From NCBI GenBank assembly GCA_017453335.1, contig JAFTKI010000066.1, positions 1 through 26,578 of the forward strand: a DNA stretch of 26,578 bases, in the 5' to 3' direction. Positions 7,133 through 15,450 of the stretch are shown piece after piece (positions within the stretch are counted from its first letter, which is position 1; the number at the start of each line of letters is the position of its first letter). Under the pieces are notes generated by a model. The model did no database searches, had not been told where the DNA came from, and was given only the letters and a program-made list of their open reading frames with translations. The position numbers and the translations under genes are program-made. Source of the stretch: Clostridia bacterium. GTDB lineage: Bacteria; Bacillota_A; Clostridia; Oscillospirales; CAG-272.

Positions 7133-8476
7133 ATGGAATTTGAACGCATGAAAAACGCACTGGTCGCCGCCGCAGATCGCGCGGGACTGACCGAATATGA
7201 AATTTACGCGCAAACCGAAGAAAGCATCAACGCCGAAACCTTGAAGGACGAGATCAGCTCCTTTTCATTCGGCTCCGAGGGCGGTATCTGTTTCCGTTGC
7301 ATTGCAGACGGCAAAATGGGCTATGCCTCGGGCGAGCTTTTGACCGAGGACGCGATGGAGGATCTGGTTCGCGCCGCGATCTCGAACGCGCACTGCATCG
7401 ATACCGAGGACGAGGTATTCATTTTCGAAGGCTCCCCCTCTTATGCAAAAATTGATCTTGGCGAGGTCGCGCTTGCCGATGCCGCCGTGGTACGCAACAC
7501 CGCCCTTGATCTGCAAAAGGCAACCTACGCCGCCGACGAACGCGTGGGGGACGGAACCGAATCCGCCGCCTTCTCCTTCACCACCGAGGTGCATCTGTTT
7601 AACTCGCACGGTCTTTCGCTCTCCAACCGTACCGGAATCAGCGGCGGCTATGCGGCTCCCGTGGTTCGTGACGGTGACGACGCGCAGGATCACTACGAGT
7701 TCGGGGAAGGTGCCTCCTTTGAAGACCTTGTGGAGCTTCCCGAAAAAGCGGTTCGCCGTGCGCTGGATAAGCTGGGCGCCGTTACGATCCCCTCGGGCAA
7801 ATACAATGTTGTTTTCGACGGTCGCCAGTTCCGCAATTTTCTCTCGGCTTTCGCATCGGTCTTTTCTGCCAAGAACGCACAAAAGGGACTCTCCTTGCTG
7901 GCGGGCAAGGAAGGGACCGAGGTCGCCGCACCCTGCGTGACGCTGGTTGACGATCCCATGCGCGCCGATTCACCTTTGCAAACACCATTCGACGGCGAAG
8001 GCGTTGCCACTGCACGCCGCAACGTGATCGAAAACGGTGTACTCAAAACGCTTTTGTACGACTTGACCACCGCCAAAAAAGCAGGTGTTGAGTCCACAGG
8101 TAACGGACAAAAAGGCTCCTACGCCGCCCCTGTTGCGATCACGCCCTACCACTTCGGTATCCTCCCCGGAACCGCCTCGGACGAGGAGCTCCTCGCCTCC
8201 GCAGGTGACGGAATTCTCATCACCGAATGTAAGGGCTTCCACGCAGGCGCAAATGCGGTCACTGGAGACTTCTCGATCGAAAGTGCAGGCTTCCGCATCC
8301 GTGACGGCAAACGCGCCGAAGCGATCAAATCCTTTACCGTGGCAGGAAATTTCTTTGATCTGCTCAAGCAGATCACCCTCATCGGCAACAAGACCAACTG
8401 GGGTATCTCCGGTGGCTTTCCTGTCTATGGCTCCCCCTCTATCCTCGTCCCCAACATGAGCATCGCCGGAGAGTGA
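7133..8476 (+). CDS. tldE: TldE/PmbA-type metalloprotease subunit
   Basis: A 447-residue protein homologous to TldD over its length, but without the HExxxH zinc motif, as expected for the non-catalytic TldE/PmbA partner. Typical features are the middle segment FDGRQFRNFLSAFASVFSA, a GNGQKGSYAAPVA stretch, and the C-terminal ISGGFPVYGSPSILVPNMSI. The ATG at 7133 begins one base after the tldD stop. It shares the tldD promoter. TldE forms part of the cavity through which unfolded peptide reaches the TldD active site. No other gene for peptide maturation is nearby, so the substrate cannot be guessed from context. Confidence 0.92.
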   Translation: MEFERMKNALVAAADRAGLTEYEIYAQTEESINAETLKDEISSFSFGSEGGICFRCIADGKMGYASGELLTEDAMEDLVRAAISNAHCIDTEDEVFIFEGSPSYAKIDLGEVALADAAVVRNTALDLQKATYAADERVGDGTESAAFSFTTEVHLFNSHGLSLSNRTGISGGYAAPVVRDGDDAQDHYEFGEGASFEDLVELPEKAVRRALDKLGAVTIPSGKYNVVFDGRQFRNFLSAFASVFSAKNAQKGLSLLAGKEGTEVAAPCVTLVDDPMRADSPLQTPFDGEGVATARRNVIENGVLKTLLYDLTTAKKAGVESTGNGQKGSYAAPVAITPYHFGILPGTASDEELLASAGDGILITECKGFHAGANAVTGDFSIESAGFRIRDGKRAEAIKSFTVAGNFFDLLKQITLIGNKTNWGISGGFPVYGSPSILVPNMSIAGE

Positions 8477-8487
8477 GGCGCGGTTTT

Positions 8488-8590
8488 GTGGGGACTTTTG
8501 AAAAAGTCCCCACACCCCCAAAACTTTCACAGCTTTGAACCGCCAAGCCTTTGTGTGCCGCTAAACACGGCTCACACAAACTTGGCGGTT
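8488..8590 (-). repeat. Double-hairpin repeat, minus-strand copy
   Basis: Two hairpins follow tldE. The first is GTGGGGACTTTT/AAAAGTCCCCAC (8488-8513, perfect). The second runs from AACCGCCAAG (8538-8547) to CTTGGCGGTT (8581-8590), with inner TTTGTGTG/CACACAAA pairing and the top CCGTGTTTAGCGG when read on the minus strand. On the minus strand the order is GTTTAG hairpin, AGTTTTGGG linker, then TTTTTC-topped hairpin. This is the same order as at 13248-13465 and 26463-26578. It may also end tldDE transcription, but no T-run follows. Confidence 0.7.
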
Positions 8591-8613
8591 TGAGCCATTT
8601 ATTTAATTAGTAA

Positions 8614-8955
8614 GGTACGCTGTTTGTTCGTGAAACAGCGCTTTTTCTTTTGTACGCTGACAGAACAATAGCTTCCGCAAGAAACGGGGCCCCGAGCGTA
8701 ACTGCAAGCAGTTACGCGGTGATATTTGTCCTGCGGACAAGTGATATTGCTACGCATCGATATATTTGTTTCGCAAATGTGAAATGTTCGCTCACGCGAA
8801 CGTGAAAAAATCAAACGCATGAAAAAGCGCACTGTTTGAAAACACGCACAAACTTGTAGGGACCGGCGTCCCCGACGGTCCTAAAACGAACGAATTCGAT
8901 GTTATAAAATGGCTACACTTATACGGTGTATATGTTGATGTGAACAAAGCAAAAA
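8614..8955. repeat. Tandem-hairpin repeat, copy A (about 345 bp)
   Basis: This segment aligns throughout with 12687-13030 (roughly 80-85% identical by eye). It has no coding frame but a row of short perfect hairpins. These include GCGTAACTG/CAGTTACGC (8696-8717), TTGTCC/GGACAA (8726-8740), ATTTG/CAAAT and GTTCGC/GCGAAC, and then the segment TGTAGGGACCGGCGTCCCCG. Confidence 0.85.
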
Positions 8956-9001
8956 TTCTTTTCATGTTGTAGAAATTTTTCTTTACAATGCGGCTACCGT
9001 T

Positions 9002-9047
9002 AGCCTTCCCCAGCGGGGAAGGTGGCGGCGCAGCCGACGGATGAGGA
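9002..9047 (-). repeat. Short palindromic repeat (CCTCATCCG family), diverged copy
   Basis: On the minus strand this reads CCTCATCCGTCGGC, then a GGCTGCGCCGCC hairpin, CACC, and the terminal hairpin CCTTCCCC-GCT-GGGGAAGG. The frame CCTCATCC...CCACCTTC..GAAGGCT is shared with the copies at 19961, 20139, 23778 and 23980, where the last stem is CCTTCTCCT/AGGAGAAGG. Confidence 0.8.
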
Positions 9048-9122
9048 GAGCCTTGATGTACTTTGTTATGCTGTCTGTATTAGATAGCAAGCCGCAACTC
9101 CGAAAAAAGTCATCGGAAGCTA

Positions 9123-9151
9123 TTGATTTTTTCCTTTCTATGCAATATAAT
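9123..9151 (+). promoter_or_regulatory. Promoter of the M20-CDF-acyl-CoA synthetase operon
   Basis: TTGATT (9123-9128), 17 bases, TATAAT (9146-9151). The predicted transcript starts only about 10 bases before the ATG at 9168, so the mRNA would have almost no leader. Confidence 0.8.
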
Positions 9152-9167
9152 AATAGATAATGAGATC

Positions 9168-9695
9168 ATGTTATTACGGCGGCACACCGTGAGCGAGCAT
9201 TGCTTGAGATTGAACGAAGCGGAGCAGAAAAGAGTTCTGGACACGCTTGAATATATGACGAAGCATCCCGAAACGGGATACAAGGAATGGCTTTGCTCTG
9301 CTTTTGTGGAAAAGCAGTTTCGTGAGCTTGTGCGCGTACATCCGATCATCACGAATGGCGGTACCGCGGTCAACGGGATCCCCGATGTGGTAGAGATCGA
9401 AAGCTATGTCCGCGCAAAAAAATACGATGCGATGAAGCGCTCCAACGAAAAGGTCAACCGCGCCCTGATCGGTGCGGCACTGTCGATCGGAGCCAATGTT
9501 GAGATCATTGATGCGCCCGGCTATGCACCGCTCTCCAACGATCCGAACATGATCACGGTCGCGGGACGCGCTGCCAAGGCGGAATTTGTGCCGCAGTTTG
9601 CCTCCAAGGAAGACTATTTTGCATACATTGAGGCGTTTTATGCCAAGGGAGACCGTATTGTGTACGATGAGGACTCCGCGCGGGTAACGCTGTAA
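9168..9695 (+). CDS. M20-family amidohydrolase with internal in-frame deletion
   Basis: The 175-residue frame joins two ends of an M20 metallopeptidase or amidohydrolase. Residues 14-45 (VLDTLEYMTKHPETGYKEW and on to FVEKQFREL) match the N-terminal start of the family. From RVHPIITNGGTAVNGIP onward, including SYVRAKKYDAM and DAPGYAPLSNDPN, it matches the part after the dimerisation domain. Full-length members have about 400-440 residues. The middle, which carries the metal-binding His-x-Asp and Glu residues, is missing, so hydrolase activity is not expected. No stop or frameshift is seen, and a near-consensus promoter precedes it. No good ribosome binding site precedes the ATG. It is probably a decaying gene kept as the first frame of the operon. 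Confidence 0.75.
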   Translation: MLLRRHTVSEHCLRLNEAEQKRVLDTLEYMTKHPETGYKEWLCSAFVEKQFRELVRVHPIITNGGTAVNGIPDVVEIESYVRAKKYDAMKRSNEKVNRALIGAALSIGANVEIIDAPGYAPLSNDPNMITVAGRAAKAEFVPQFASKEDYFAYIEAFYAKGDRIVYDEDSARVTL

Positions 9696-9716
9696 TTTTG
9701 GAATAAGAGGATTTTT

Positions 9717-10886
9717 ATGACCGATCTATTATCACGAATTTTTGTCAAGAATTATCGGGAGACCTCCCGACCGCAGGTGCGCACTGCCTACGGCACGATG
9801 GTCAGCATCGTGGGGATCGTGCTCAATCTTTTGCTGTTTGCCGCAAAATTTTGTGTCGGTACGATTTTTGTATCGGTATCGATTATCGGTGACGCTGTCA
9901 ACAATCTGTCGGATGCGGGCTCGCAGATCATTTCGCTGATCTCCTTCCGCATCGCGGCAAAGCCTGCCGACCGTAAGCATCCTTTTGGTCACGCGCGGAT
10001 CGAATACGTGGCGTCGATGCTGGTTTCTTTTTTGATCCTGTATATCGGCATCGATCTTCTGATCGAGTCGATCTCCAAGATCCTGTCGGGCGAGATGCCC
10101 GAGGCAAGCTGGGTTTCGGTGGGTGTTTTGGGCGGTTCGGTGCTGGTCAAGCTTTGGCTGGCACTCTTCAACCGCAAGATCGGACGGCGCATTGATTCTG
10201 CCGTGATGCGCGCCACCGCCGCCGACTGCCTTTCCGACGTGATCTCCACCTCTGCGGTACTGATCGCGGTGCTGTTGATGCTGCTTGTTCCTACGTTGCA
10301 GATCAATCTGGACGCCTACATGGGAGTGATCGTTGCGGTGCTGATCCTGATCGCGGGACTGCGGATTCTCAACGAAACCAAAAATTCGATTCTCGGCGAG
10401 GCTCCCTCGGAGGAGATCGTTGCCCAGATTCACCGTATTGTCAAATCCGAGCCCGAAGCATTGGGGATCCACGATCTGATGGTACACAACTACGGTCCCG
10501 GACACGTGGTTGCCGCTCTGCACGTTGAGGTGGACGGCAAGGTGGATGTGTTCCACACACATGATATGATCGACACGCTGGAGCGCCGTTTGCGCATGGA
10601 ATGCGGCATCGAAGCCACCATTCACATGGATCCGATCGTCACCGACGACGAAACGGTCAGCGCGCTGAGAGAACAGGTGAAGGAGATCGTGCAAGCGATC
10701 GACGACCGCCTGAATATCCATGATTTCCGTTTTGTAACGGGAAAAACACACTCAAATCTGATTTTTGACGTTGCCGCGCCGTATGAATTGAAGATGACCG
10801 ACGATGAACTGAAGCAGGCGATTGCCGATCGCGTCAGCCGTTGGAACGCTTCGTATTTCACGGTGGTAACGGTAGACCGTACCTGA
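9717..10886 (+). CDS. Cation diffusion facilitator (CDF) metal efflux transporter
   Basis: A 389-residue protein with the layout of CDF transporters: about six membrane spans in residues 25-225, then a cytoplasmic domain. Metal-site motifs are visible as GDAVNNLSD (near residue 58), HPFGHARIEY (near 88) and TAADCLSD (near 167). CDF proteins export divalent cations such as Zn2+, Mn2+ or Fe2+ in exchange for protons; the metal cannot be decided here. The C-terminal part is longer than the minimal CDF, with an extra segment after residue 305. The ATG at 9717 has AAGAGG upstream and lies 21 bases after the M20 frame, so the genes are probably co-transcribed. Confidence 0.93.
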   Translation: MTDLLSRIFVKNYRETSRPQVRTAYGTMVSIVGIVLNLLLFAAKFCVGTIFVSVSIIGDAVNNLSDAGSQIISLISFRIAAKPADRKHPFGHARIEYVASMLVSFLILYIGIDLLIESISKILSGEMPEASWVSVGVLGGSVLVKLWLALFNRKIGRRIDSAVMRATAADCLSDVISTSAVLIAVLLMLLVPTLQINLDAYMGVIVAVLILIAGLRILNETKNSILGEAPSEEIVAQIHRIVKSEPEALGIHDLMVHNYGPGHVVAALHVEVDGKVDVFHTHDMIDTLERRLRMECGIEATIHMDPIVTDDETVSALREQVKEIVQAIDDRLNIHDFRFVTGKTHSNLIFDVAAPYELKMTDDELKQAIADRVSRWNASYFTVVTVDRT

Positions 10887-10914
10887 ACGGTACACATGTA
10901 GAAAGGAGGATCTT

Positions 10915-12582
10915 ATGCCTTATCAAAACTATCCGTCGCGGCTTTTTGGCGATCTGCGGAAGATGCTTCGCGCGTCGGTCAAGCAATTTGGCGATAAAAC
11001 GCTCTTTTTGCAGAAAAAGGAGGGTGTTTACCGCAAAATCAGCTACAAGCGGTACTATGAGGACGTGTGCGCCCTGGGAACCGAGCTTCTTGCGCGCGGA
11101 CTTGGCGGCAAAAGGATCCTTGTGATCGGCGAAAACTCCTACCCTTGGGTGACTGCGTACATGGCGGTGATCTGCGGTGTGGGCGTGGTGGTTCCCGTGG
11201 ATCGGGAGCTGTCCTCCGAGAGGATTTCCGATCTGGCGCATCGATGCGATGCGGCGGCGGTGATCCATTCCGCCTCGGTTGCAAAAAAACTGACGGGGTT
11301 GGACGATTCGATCGTTCGGATCGGCTTTGGCGAGCTTGGCAGACTGGCTGGCTGCGGACAAGAGCGCATGGCGCGCGGCGACCGCTCCTATCTCGATGCC
11401 GTGATCGATCCCGCCGCGCTGTCTGCTCTGATCTTTACCTCGGGAACAACGGGGGACACAAAGGGCGTGATGCTCTCGCACCGCAACCTTTGCTTCAACC
11501 TCTACCAGATGTGCAAAATGATCTATATCGGATCGGACGATATTTTCCTTTCTGTGCTTCCTTTGCACCATTGCTACGAGACCACCTGCGGCTTTTTGTG
11601 TCCGCTATACCGCGGTGTATCGGTTGCCTTTGCGGATGGGCTTCGTCGGCTGATGCAGGATATGCAGGCTGTCCGTCCCACTGTGATGCTGTGCGTACCG
11701 ATGCTTCCCGAAACCATCCATCAAAAAATTTACGAAGGCATTCGCCGCTACGGGATGGAGGCAGAGGTTCAATCGGCAATCCGTATGACCAACGCGCTGT
11801 ATCCCGCAAGCGTTCGCATGAGCACCAAGAAAAAGGTGTTTTCCGCGATGCACCAAAGCTTTGGCGGACGGTTGCGTCTTCTGATCTCGGGCGGTGCTCC
11901 GCTCGATCCGTCGGTTACGGCAGGCTTGCGTGACTTCGGCTTTCAGGTTCTTCAGGGCTATGGGCTGACCGAGTGCGCACCGATCGCCGCGCTGAACCGC
12001 GATACCTTTTCGAACGATGCTTCTGTCGGTATGGCAACGCCCGATACGCTTTTGGACGTGTGCGATATTCAGGACGACGGCATCGGTGAGATCCGCTTCC
12101 GCGGCGAAAACGTGATGCTGGGCTACTACGGAATGCCTGACGAAACCTCCCGTGTGCTTCGTGACGGCTGGTTCTATACGGGCGACCTTGGCTACCTTGA
12201 CGAAAAAGGCTTTTTGTTCATCGTTGGACGGAAAAAGAATATGATCGTTACAGCCGACGGGAAAAACATCTTCCCCGAAGAGCTGGAAGGACTCCTTGAT
12301 CACAGCCGCTTCGTAAAGGAATCGCTGGTGGTCGGTAAAAAGAACGATAAAGCACAGACCGTGGAGCTTGTTGCTGTCCTGCATCCCGATTATGAGGCGC
12401 TCCGTGAACGGTACGGAGAGAGCTTCACCGATTCTCAGCTCGACCTCGAAATGAACCGCGCCGTTACAGGTACCAATGCACAGCTCCCTCCCTATAAACG
12501 CATCGATTCCTTCTCCGTCTCGCCCACCCCCTTCCCAAAAAATACCTCCCGCAAAATCATCCGCGAAGCTGTAGTGTTATAA
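10915..12582 (+). CDS. AMP-forming acyl-CoA synthetase (long-chain fatty acid-CoA ligase type)
   Basis: A 555-residue member of the adenylate-forming enzyme superfamily. The ATP-binding P-loop LIFTSGTTGDTKGV is at about residues 172-185, GYGLTECAP near 348, YTGDLGY near 420 and the hinge GRKKNMIV near 438. The C-terminal catalytic lysine region is LPPYKRIDSF and PKNTSRKI. These enzymes activate a carboxylic acid to an acyl-adenylate and transfer it to coenzyme A. The hydrophobic N-terminal domain resembles long-chain fatty acyl-CoA synthetases, but the acid cannot be set from sequence alone. AGGAGG lies just before the ATG at 10915, and the spacing of 28 bases to the CDF gene suggests one operon. 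Confidence 0.9.
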   Translation: MPYQNYPSRLFGDLRKMLRASVKQFGDKTLFLQKKEGVYRKISYKRYYEDVCALGTELLARGLGGKRILVIGENSYPWVTAYMAVICGVGVVVPVDRELSSERISDLAHRCDAAAVIHSASVAKKLTGLDDSIVRIGFGELGRLAGCGQERMARGDRSYLDAVIDPAALSALIFTSGTTGDTKGVMLSHRNLCFNLYQMCKMIYIGSDDIFLSVLPLHHCYETTCGFLCPLYRGVSVAFADGLRRLMQDMQAVRPTVMLCVPMLPETIHQKIYEGIRRYGMEAEVQSAIRMTNALYPASVRMSTKKKVFSAMHQSFGGRLRLLISGGAPLDPSVTAGLRDFGFQVLQGYGLTECAPIAALNRDTFSNDASVGMATPDTLLDVCDIQDDGIGEIRFRGENVMLGYYGMPDETSRVLRDGWFYTGDLGYLDEKGFLFIVGRKKNMIVTADGKNIFPEELEGLLDHSRFVKESLVVGKKNDKAQTVELVAVLHPDYEALRERYGESFTDSQLDLEMNRAVTGTNAQLPPYKRIDSFSVSPTPFPKNTSRKIIREAVVL

Positions 12583-12611
12583 AAGAGAGAAGCTGCGGGA
12601 ATGCGATTTCG

Positions 12612-12639
12612 TGGGAAAACTATTGAAAAAGTTTTCCCA
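12612..12639. repeat. Partial double-hairpin repeat (second hairpin only)
   Basis: TGGGAAAACT (12612-12621) pairs with AGTTTTCCCA (12630-12639). On the minus strand the hairpin has the TTTTTC-containing top and an AGTTTTGAAAGGG lead-in like those at 8488 and 13420. It lies 30 bases after the synthetase gene and may act as its transcription end. Confidence 0.6.
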
Positions 12640-12686
12640 AACCCTTTCAAAACTTTCCGCACAAGAGAAAAAATAAATCCCGATGT

Positions 12687-13030
12687 GGTACGCTGTTCGT
12701 TCGTGCAACAGCGTTTAAGCTCTGTACGCTGACAGAGCAATAGCTCCCGCAAGAAACGGGGCCCCACAGCGTATCCGAAACGGATACGCAACGATATTTG
12801 CCCCACGGGGCAAGTGATATTGCTTCGCAGTGATATATTTGCTTTGCAAATGTGAAATGTTCGCTGACGCGAACGTGAAAAAATCAAACGCATGGACAGG
12901 CGCACTATTTAAAAATACGCACAAATTTGTAGGGACCGGCGTCCCCGACGGTCCTTAAACGAACGATTCGATATTATAAAGTGGCTACATTTGTGCGGTG
13001 TATATGTTGACATGAACAAAGCAAAAATTT
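12687..13030. repeat. Tandem-hairpin repeat, copy B
   Basis: Second copy of the repeat at 8614-8955, in the same orientation. Stems differ from copy A but remain paired: GCGTATCCG/CGGATACGC (12769-12789) and TTGCCC/GGGCAA (12798-12813). At its right it carries TGTAGGGACCGGCGTC (12928-12943). A related inverted GACGCCGGCCCCTACA lies at 13090-13105, just outside the repeat. Confidence 0.85.
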
Positions 13031-13163
13031 GTTGCTTTTAGGACCAGTCGGCAGTTGCAAGCAACGCAAAATTTGCTACGCAAATGTTTGACGCCGGCCC
13101 CTACAGGATATCGGAATTTTTGAGCTTATATGCGCGTCATTCTCGTTTTTTTATTTTCTTTTA

Positions 13164-13465
13164 TTCAAAAATCTTTGCTCAATAAAAAACAACGAGCACC
13201 CAACAAAAAACTCTTAACCAACCCATTCAAACGCGGAAGCGTTTGAACAACGAAAAGGACAGGAGTCGTGTTTAGCGACTCCTGTCCTTTTCGTTGTCTG
13301 TTCAAAAGTTTTTGGGAGAAGGGGGAAACCTGTAAAAAAATTCTGATGTGATAATGCCATCGGGGGATGTGCCTGGCTTAGCACTGCACGTCCCCGAGTT
13401 TGGGAGCGGCACTGCCGCTGGAGGGGGAGGAGGGGATTTTTTCAAAAATCCCCTCCTCCCCCTCC
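13164..13465 (+). repeat. Double-hairpin repeat, plus-strand copy 1
   Basis: The segment 13164-13325 is repeated at 26378-26540. It contains TTCAAACGC-GGAA-GCGTTTGAA, then a 21-bp perfect hairpin (13248-13268 with 13276-13296) with a TGTTTAG loop, then TTCAAAAGTTTTTGGGAG. After about 95 bases holding two smaller hairpins comes a second perfect hairpin of 22 bp (13420-13441 with 13444-13465) made of a purine-rich arm and its complement. The end lies 40 bases before the yicC promoter. Confidence 0.85.
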
Positions 13466-13504
13466 TGAGAACTCCCCCACCACACAATATTTTTCAAAAA
13501 GAGG

Positions 13505-13533
13505 TTGACTTTTGAGGGAAAATGGGTTAAAAT
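13505..13533 (+). promoter_or_regulatory. Promoter of the yicC-remA-gmk-rpoZ-priA operon
   Basis: TTGACT (13505-13510), 17 bases, TAAAAT (13528-13533). The predicted transcript start is about 28 bases before the yicC ATG. No other promoter of similar quality is seen before priA. Confidence 0.85.
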
Positions 13534-13567
13534 AATAATGAATGTAAATTTTCAAGGAGGAAGACGG

Positions 13568-14455
13568 ATGATACGCAGTATGACAGGGTTTGGGAGACAC
13601 CGCGAGACTGTTGACGGATTGGACGTTACGGTTGAGATTCGCGCGGTGAACAGCCGATTCTTGGATTGCAACACAAAGCTTCCTCGCGCGTTTGGATATT
13701 TGGAGGAGCGCGTCAAGCCTTATTTGCAGAAATTGGGCATTTCGAGAGGAAAGGTAGACGTTTGGATCGGCATTGAGGTGTTGGATTCCAAGGACGTGGA
13801 GATCTCTTTGGATGAGGGGTATTTGCGCGGCTATCTGGATGCGTTGTACCGATTGCGTGACAGCTACGGCTTGCGCGACGATATTTCGGTGATGAGCGTG
13901 GCGCGGAACAGCGATCTGTTTTTGGTCAGCAAGCCCGTGGAGGATGCCGACCGAGATTGGGCGAGCGTTTCGGTGGTGCTGGAAAAAGCGGCGGCGATGT
14001 TCTTGGAATCAAGAACGAAGGAAGGCGAGCGGCTTGCCTGTGACATGAGAGGCAAGATTGCGGAGATCAAGCAAGCGGTTGCCAAGATCGAGCAGCTTTC
14101 GGCGGATGACGTGGCAAACTACCGCAACCGTTTGGCTGAGCGAATCCGTGACGCACTTGCCGACAATCAGATCACGCCCGACGAAACGCGGCTTTTGACC
14201 GAGTGTGCCATCCACGCCGACAAGGTGGCGGTGGACGAGGAGCTGGTTCGTCTGTCCTCGCATTTTGAGGCGTTTGAAGCCATTCTTGCGGGAGCGGAGC
14301 CTGTGGGCAGAAAACTGGATTTCCTCTTGCAGGAGATGAACCGCGAGATCAACACCACGGGATCGAAGTGCAACAATGCCGAGATCGCCCGACTGGTGGT
14401 TGAGGTGAAATGCACCTTGGAAAAGATCCGTGAGCAGATCCAAAATCTGGAGTAA
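13568..14455 (+). CDS. yicC: YicC family endoribonuclease
   Basis: A 295-residue protein opening with the family hallmark [11 protein letters not shown] and ending with the DUF1732 signature around [18 protein letters not shown] and [18 protein letters not shown]. Members of the YicC family have been reported as RNA endonucleases; the cellular target here is unknown. The ATG at 13568 has a textbook AAGGAGG seven bases upstream, while an earlier in-frame start would lie in the promoter. It is the first gene of the conserved cluster with remA, gmk and rpoZ. The placement next to guanylate kinase is seen in many Bacillota, which supports the call. Confidence 0.93.
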   Translation: MIRSMTGFGRHRETVDGLDVTVEIRAVNSRFLDCNTKLPRAFGYLEERVKPYLQKLGISRGKVDVWIGIEVLDSKDVEISLDEGYLRGYLDALYRLRDSYGLRDDISVMSVARNSDLFLVSKPVEDADRDWASVSVVLEKAAAMFLESRTKEGERLACDMRGKIAEIKQAVAKIEQLSADDVANYRNRLAERIRDALADNQITPDETRLLTECAIHADKVAVDEELVRLSSHFEAFEAILAGAEPVGRKLDFLLQEMNREINTTGSKCNNAEIARLVVEVKCTLEKIREQIQNLE

Positions 14456-14475
14456 CCGAAAGGAAGTCGAGGAAC

Positions 14476-14757
14476 ATGAAATTTATCAACGTTGGTTTTG
14501 GCAACATGGTAGCCGCCGACCGCGTGGTTGCACTGGCAAACCCCGATTCGGCACCGATCAAGCGACTGATCCAGGATTCCAAGGATGACGGCAGAGCCAT
14601 TGACGTCACCTGCGGCAGACGCACCCGTGCGGTGATCATCACCGATTCGGAGCACGTGATCCTGTCGGCGATCCAGACCGAAACGATTGCCAACCGTCTG
14701 GACAGCAGTGTACAGTCCGAGGACGAGGAATCGGCAGAGGACGAAACGGAAACCTGA
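14476..14757 (+). CDS. remA: RemA-like DNA-binding regulator (DUF370)
   Basis: A 93-residue protein beginning [20 protein letters not shown], then [40 protein letters not shown] and [11 protein letters not shown]. This is the RemA (DUF370) pattern. In Bacillus subtilis RemA oligomerises on DNA and activates matrix and osmoprotection genes. In Clostridia its targets are not established. The last 20 residues are an acidic tail ([13 protein letters not shown]) beyond the conserved domain. The position between yicC and gmk is the standard one. GAAAGGAAG lies upstream of the ATG at 14476. Promoter: shared with yicC. Confidence 0.94.
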   Translation: MKFINVGFGNMVAADRVVALANPDSAPIKRLIQDSKDDGRAIDVTCGRRTRAVIITDSEHVILSAIQTETIANRLDSSVQSEDEESAEDETET

Positions 14758-14792
14758 CCGTATTGCAAAACAAAGGGAGAGACAAAAACAAG

Positions 14793-15401
14793 ATGAAAAA
14801 AGGACTTTTGGTTGTGGTATCGGGCCCTGCCGGAAGCGGCAAAGGAACCGTAAACGGAATGCTTTTGGAAACGAAGGAATATGTTTATTCCGTATCTGCC
14901 ACCACGCGCGCACCGCGTCCGGGAGAGATGGACGGAGTGAATTACCACTTCATTACGAGAGAAGAATTTGAAGAGCGCATCAAGGACGGCAAGATGCTGG
15001 AATACACCGAGTATTGCGGCAACTATTACGGTACACCGCTGGAGGAAGCGATTGAGGTGCTGGAGAGCGGCAAGAATCTGCTTTTGGAGATCGAGGTCGA
15101 GGGCGCGCTGAACGTCAAGCGGCTGTATCCCGAAGCGGTACTGATCATGCTTCTGCCTCCGTCATTTGCGATCCAGGAGGAAAGATTGCGCCGCCGTGCC
15201 ACCGAGACCGAGGAGAAGATCCTGGCACGCTTGGAGCGCACGAAGGAGGAATTGCGCGCGCTTCCGCTTTACGACTACGTGGTCTACAATCACGATGGCC
15301 GCGCCGATGGATGCGCCGCACACATCCGCTCCATTGTCAAGGCGGAGCAGTCGGCTGTGTCCCGACATCCCGATGCCGCCGAGCAATATTTCAAGGTATA
15401 A
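14793..15401 (+). CDS. gmk: Guanylate kinase
   Basis: A 202-residue protein with P-loop VVVSGPAGSGKGTV near residues 5-18, then SVSATTRAPRPGEMDGVNYH (GMP-binding region) and ITREEFEERI, and later RLRRRATETEEKILARL. It transfers phosphate from ATP to GMP or dGMP, giving GDP for RNA, DNA and signalling nucleotides. The ATG at 14793 is chosen because the family begins just before the P-loop. A GGGAG sequence lies upstream; an in-frame TTG at 14763 would add 10 polar residues and is unlikely. It sits between remA and rpoZ, the usual order. Confidence 0.97.
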   Translation: MKKGLLVVVSGPAGSGKGTVNGMLLETKEYVYSVSATTRAPRPGEMDGVNYHFITREEFEERIKDGKMLEYTEYCGNYYGTPLEEAIEVLESGKNLLLEIEVEGALNVKRLYPEAVLIMLLPPSFAIQEERLRRRATETEEKILARLERTKEELRALPLYDYVVYNHDGRADGCAAHIRSIVKAEQSAVSRHPDAAEQYFKV

Positions 15402-15411
15402 CTTAGTTTGA

Positions 15412-15417
15412 TATAAT
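15412..15417 (+). promoter_or_regulatory. Possible internal extended -10 promoter before rpoZ
   Basis: TGATATAAT gives a perfect -10 with an extended TGA. The -35 region (TTTCAA at 15389-15394, 17 bases away) is poor. It lies in the only spacer of the operon before rpoZ and could boost rpoZ-priA expression. Confidence 0.35.
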
Positions 15418-15450
15418 TTTTACATATTTTTGTGAATAAGGAGAAATCAC

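Noticed and set aside
8599..8832. Short minus-strand frame within tandem-hairpin repeat A, similar to one at 12492-12905
   Set aside because: The two frames resemble each other only because the underlying repeat is shared. The DNA varies in paired stems, not in codon-like fashion, and no ribosome binding site exists.
9732..10751. Long minus-strand frame opposite the cation transporter gene
   Set aside because: It is an antisense shadow; the His/Gln-rich translation is typical of reversed codons.
8614..13030. Insertion sequence with transposase
   Set aside because: No frame with transposase motifs is present in either copy or between them; the region between copies holds ordinary genes.
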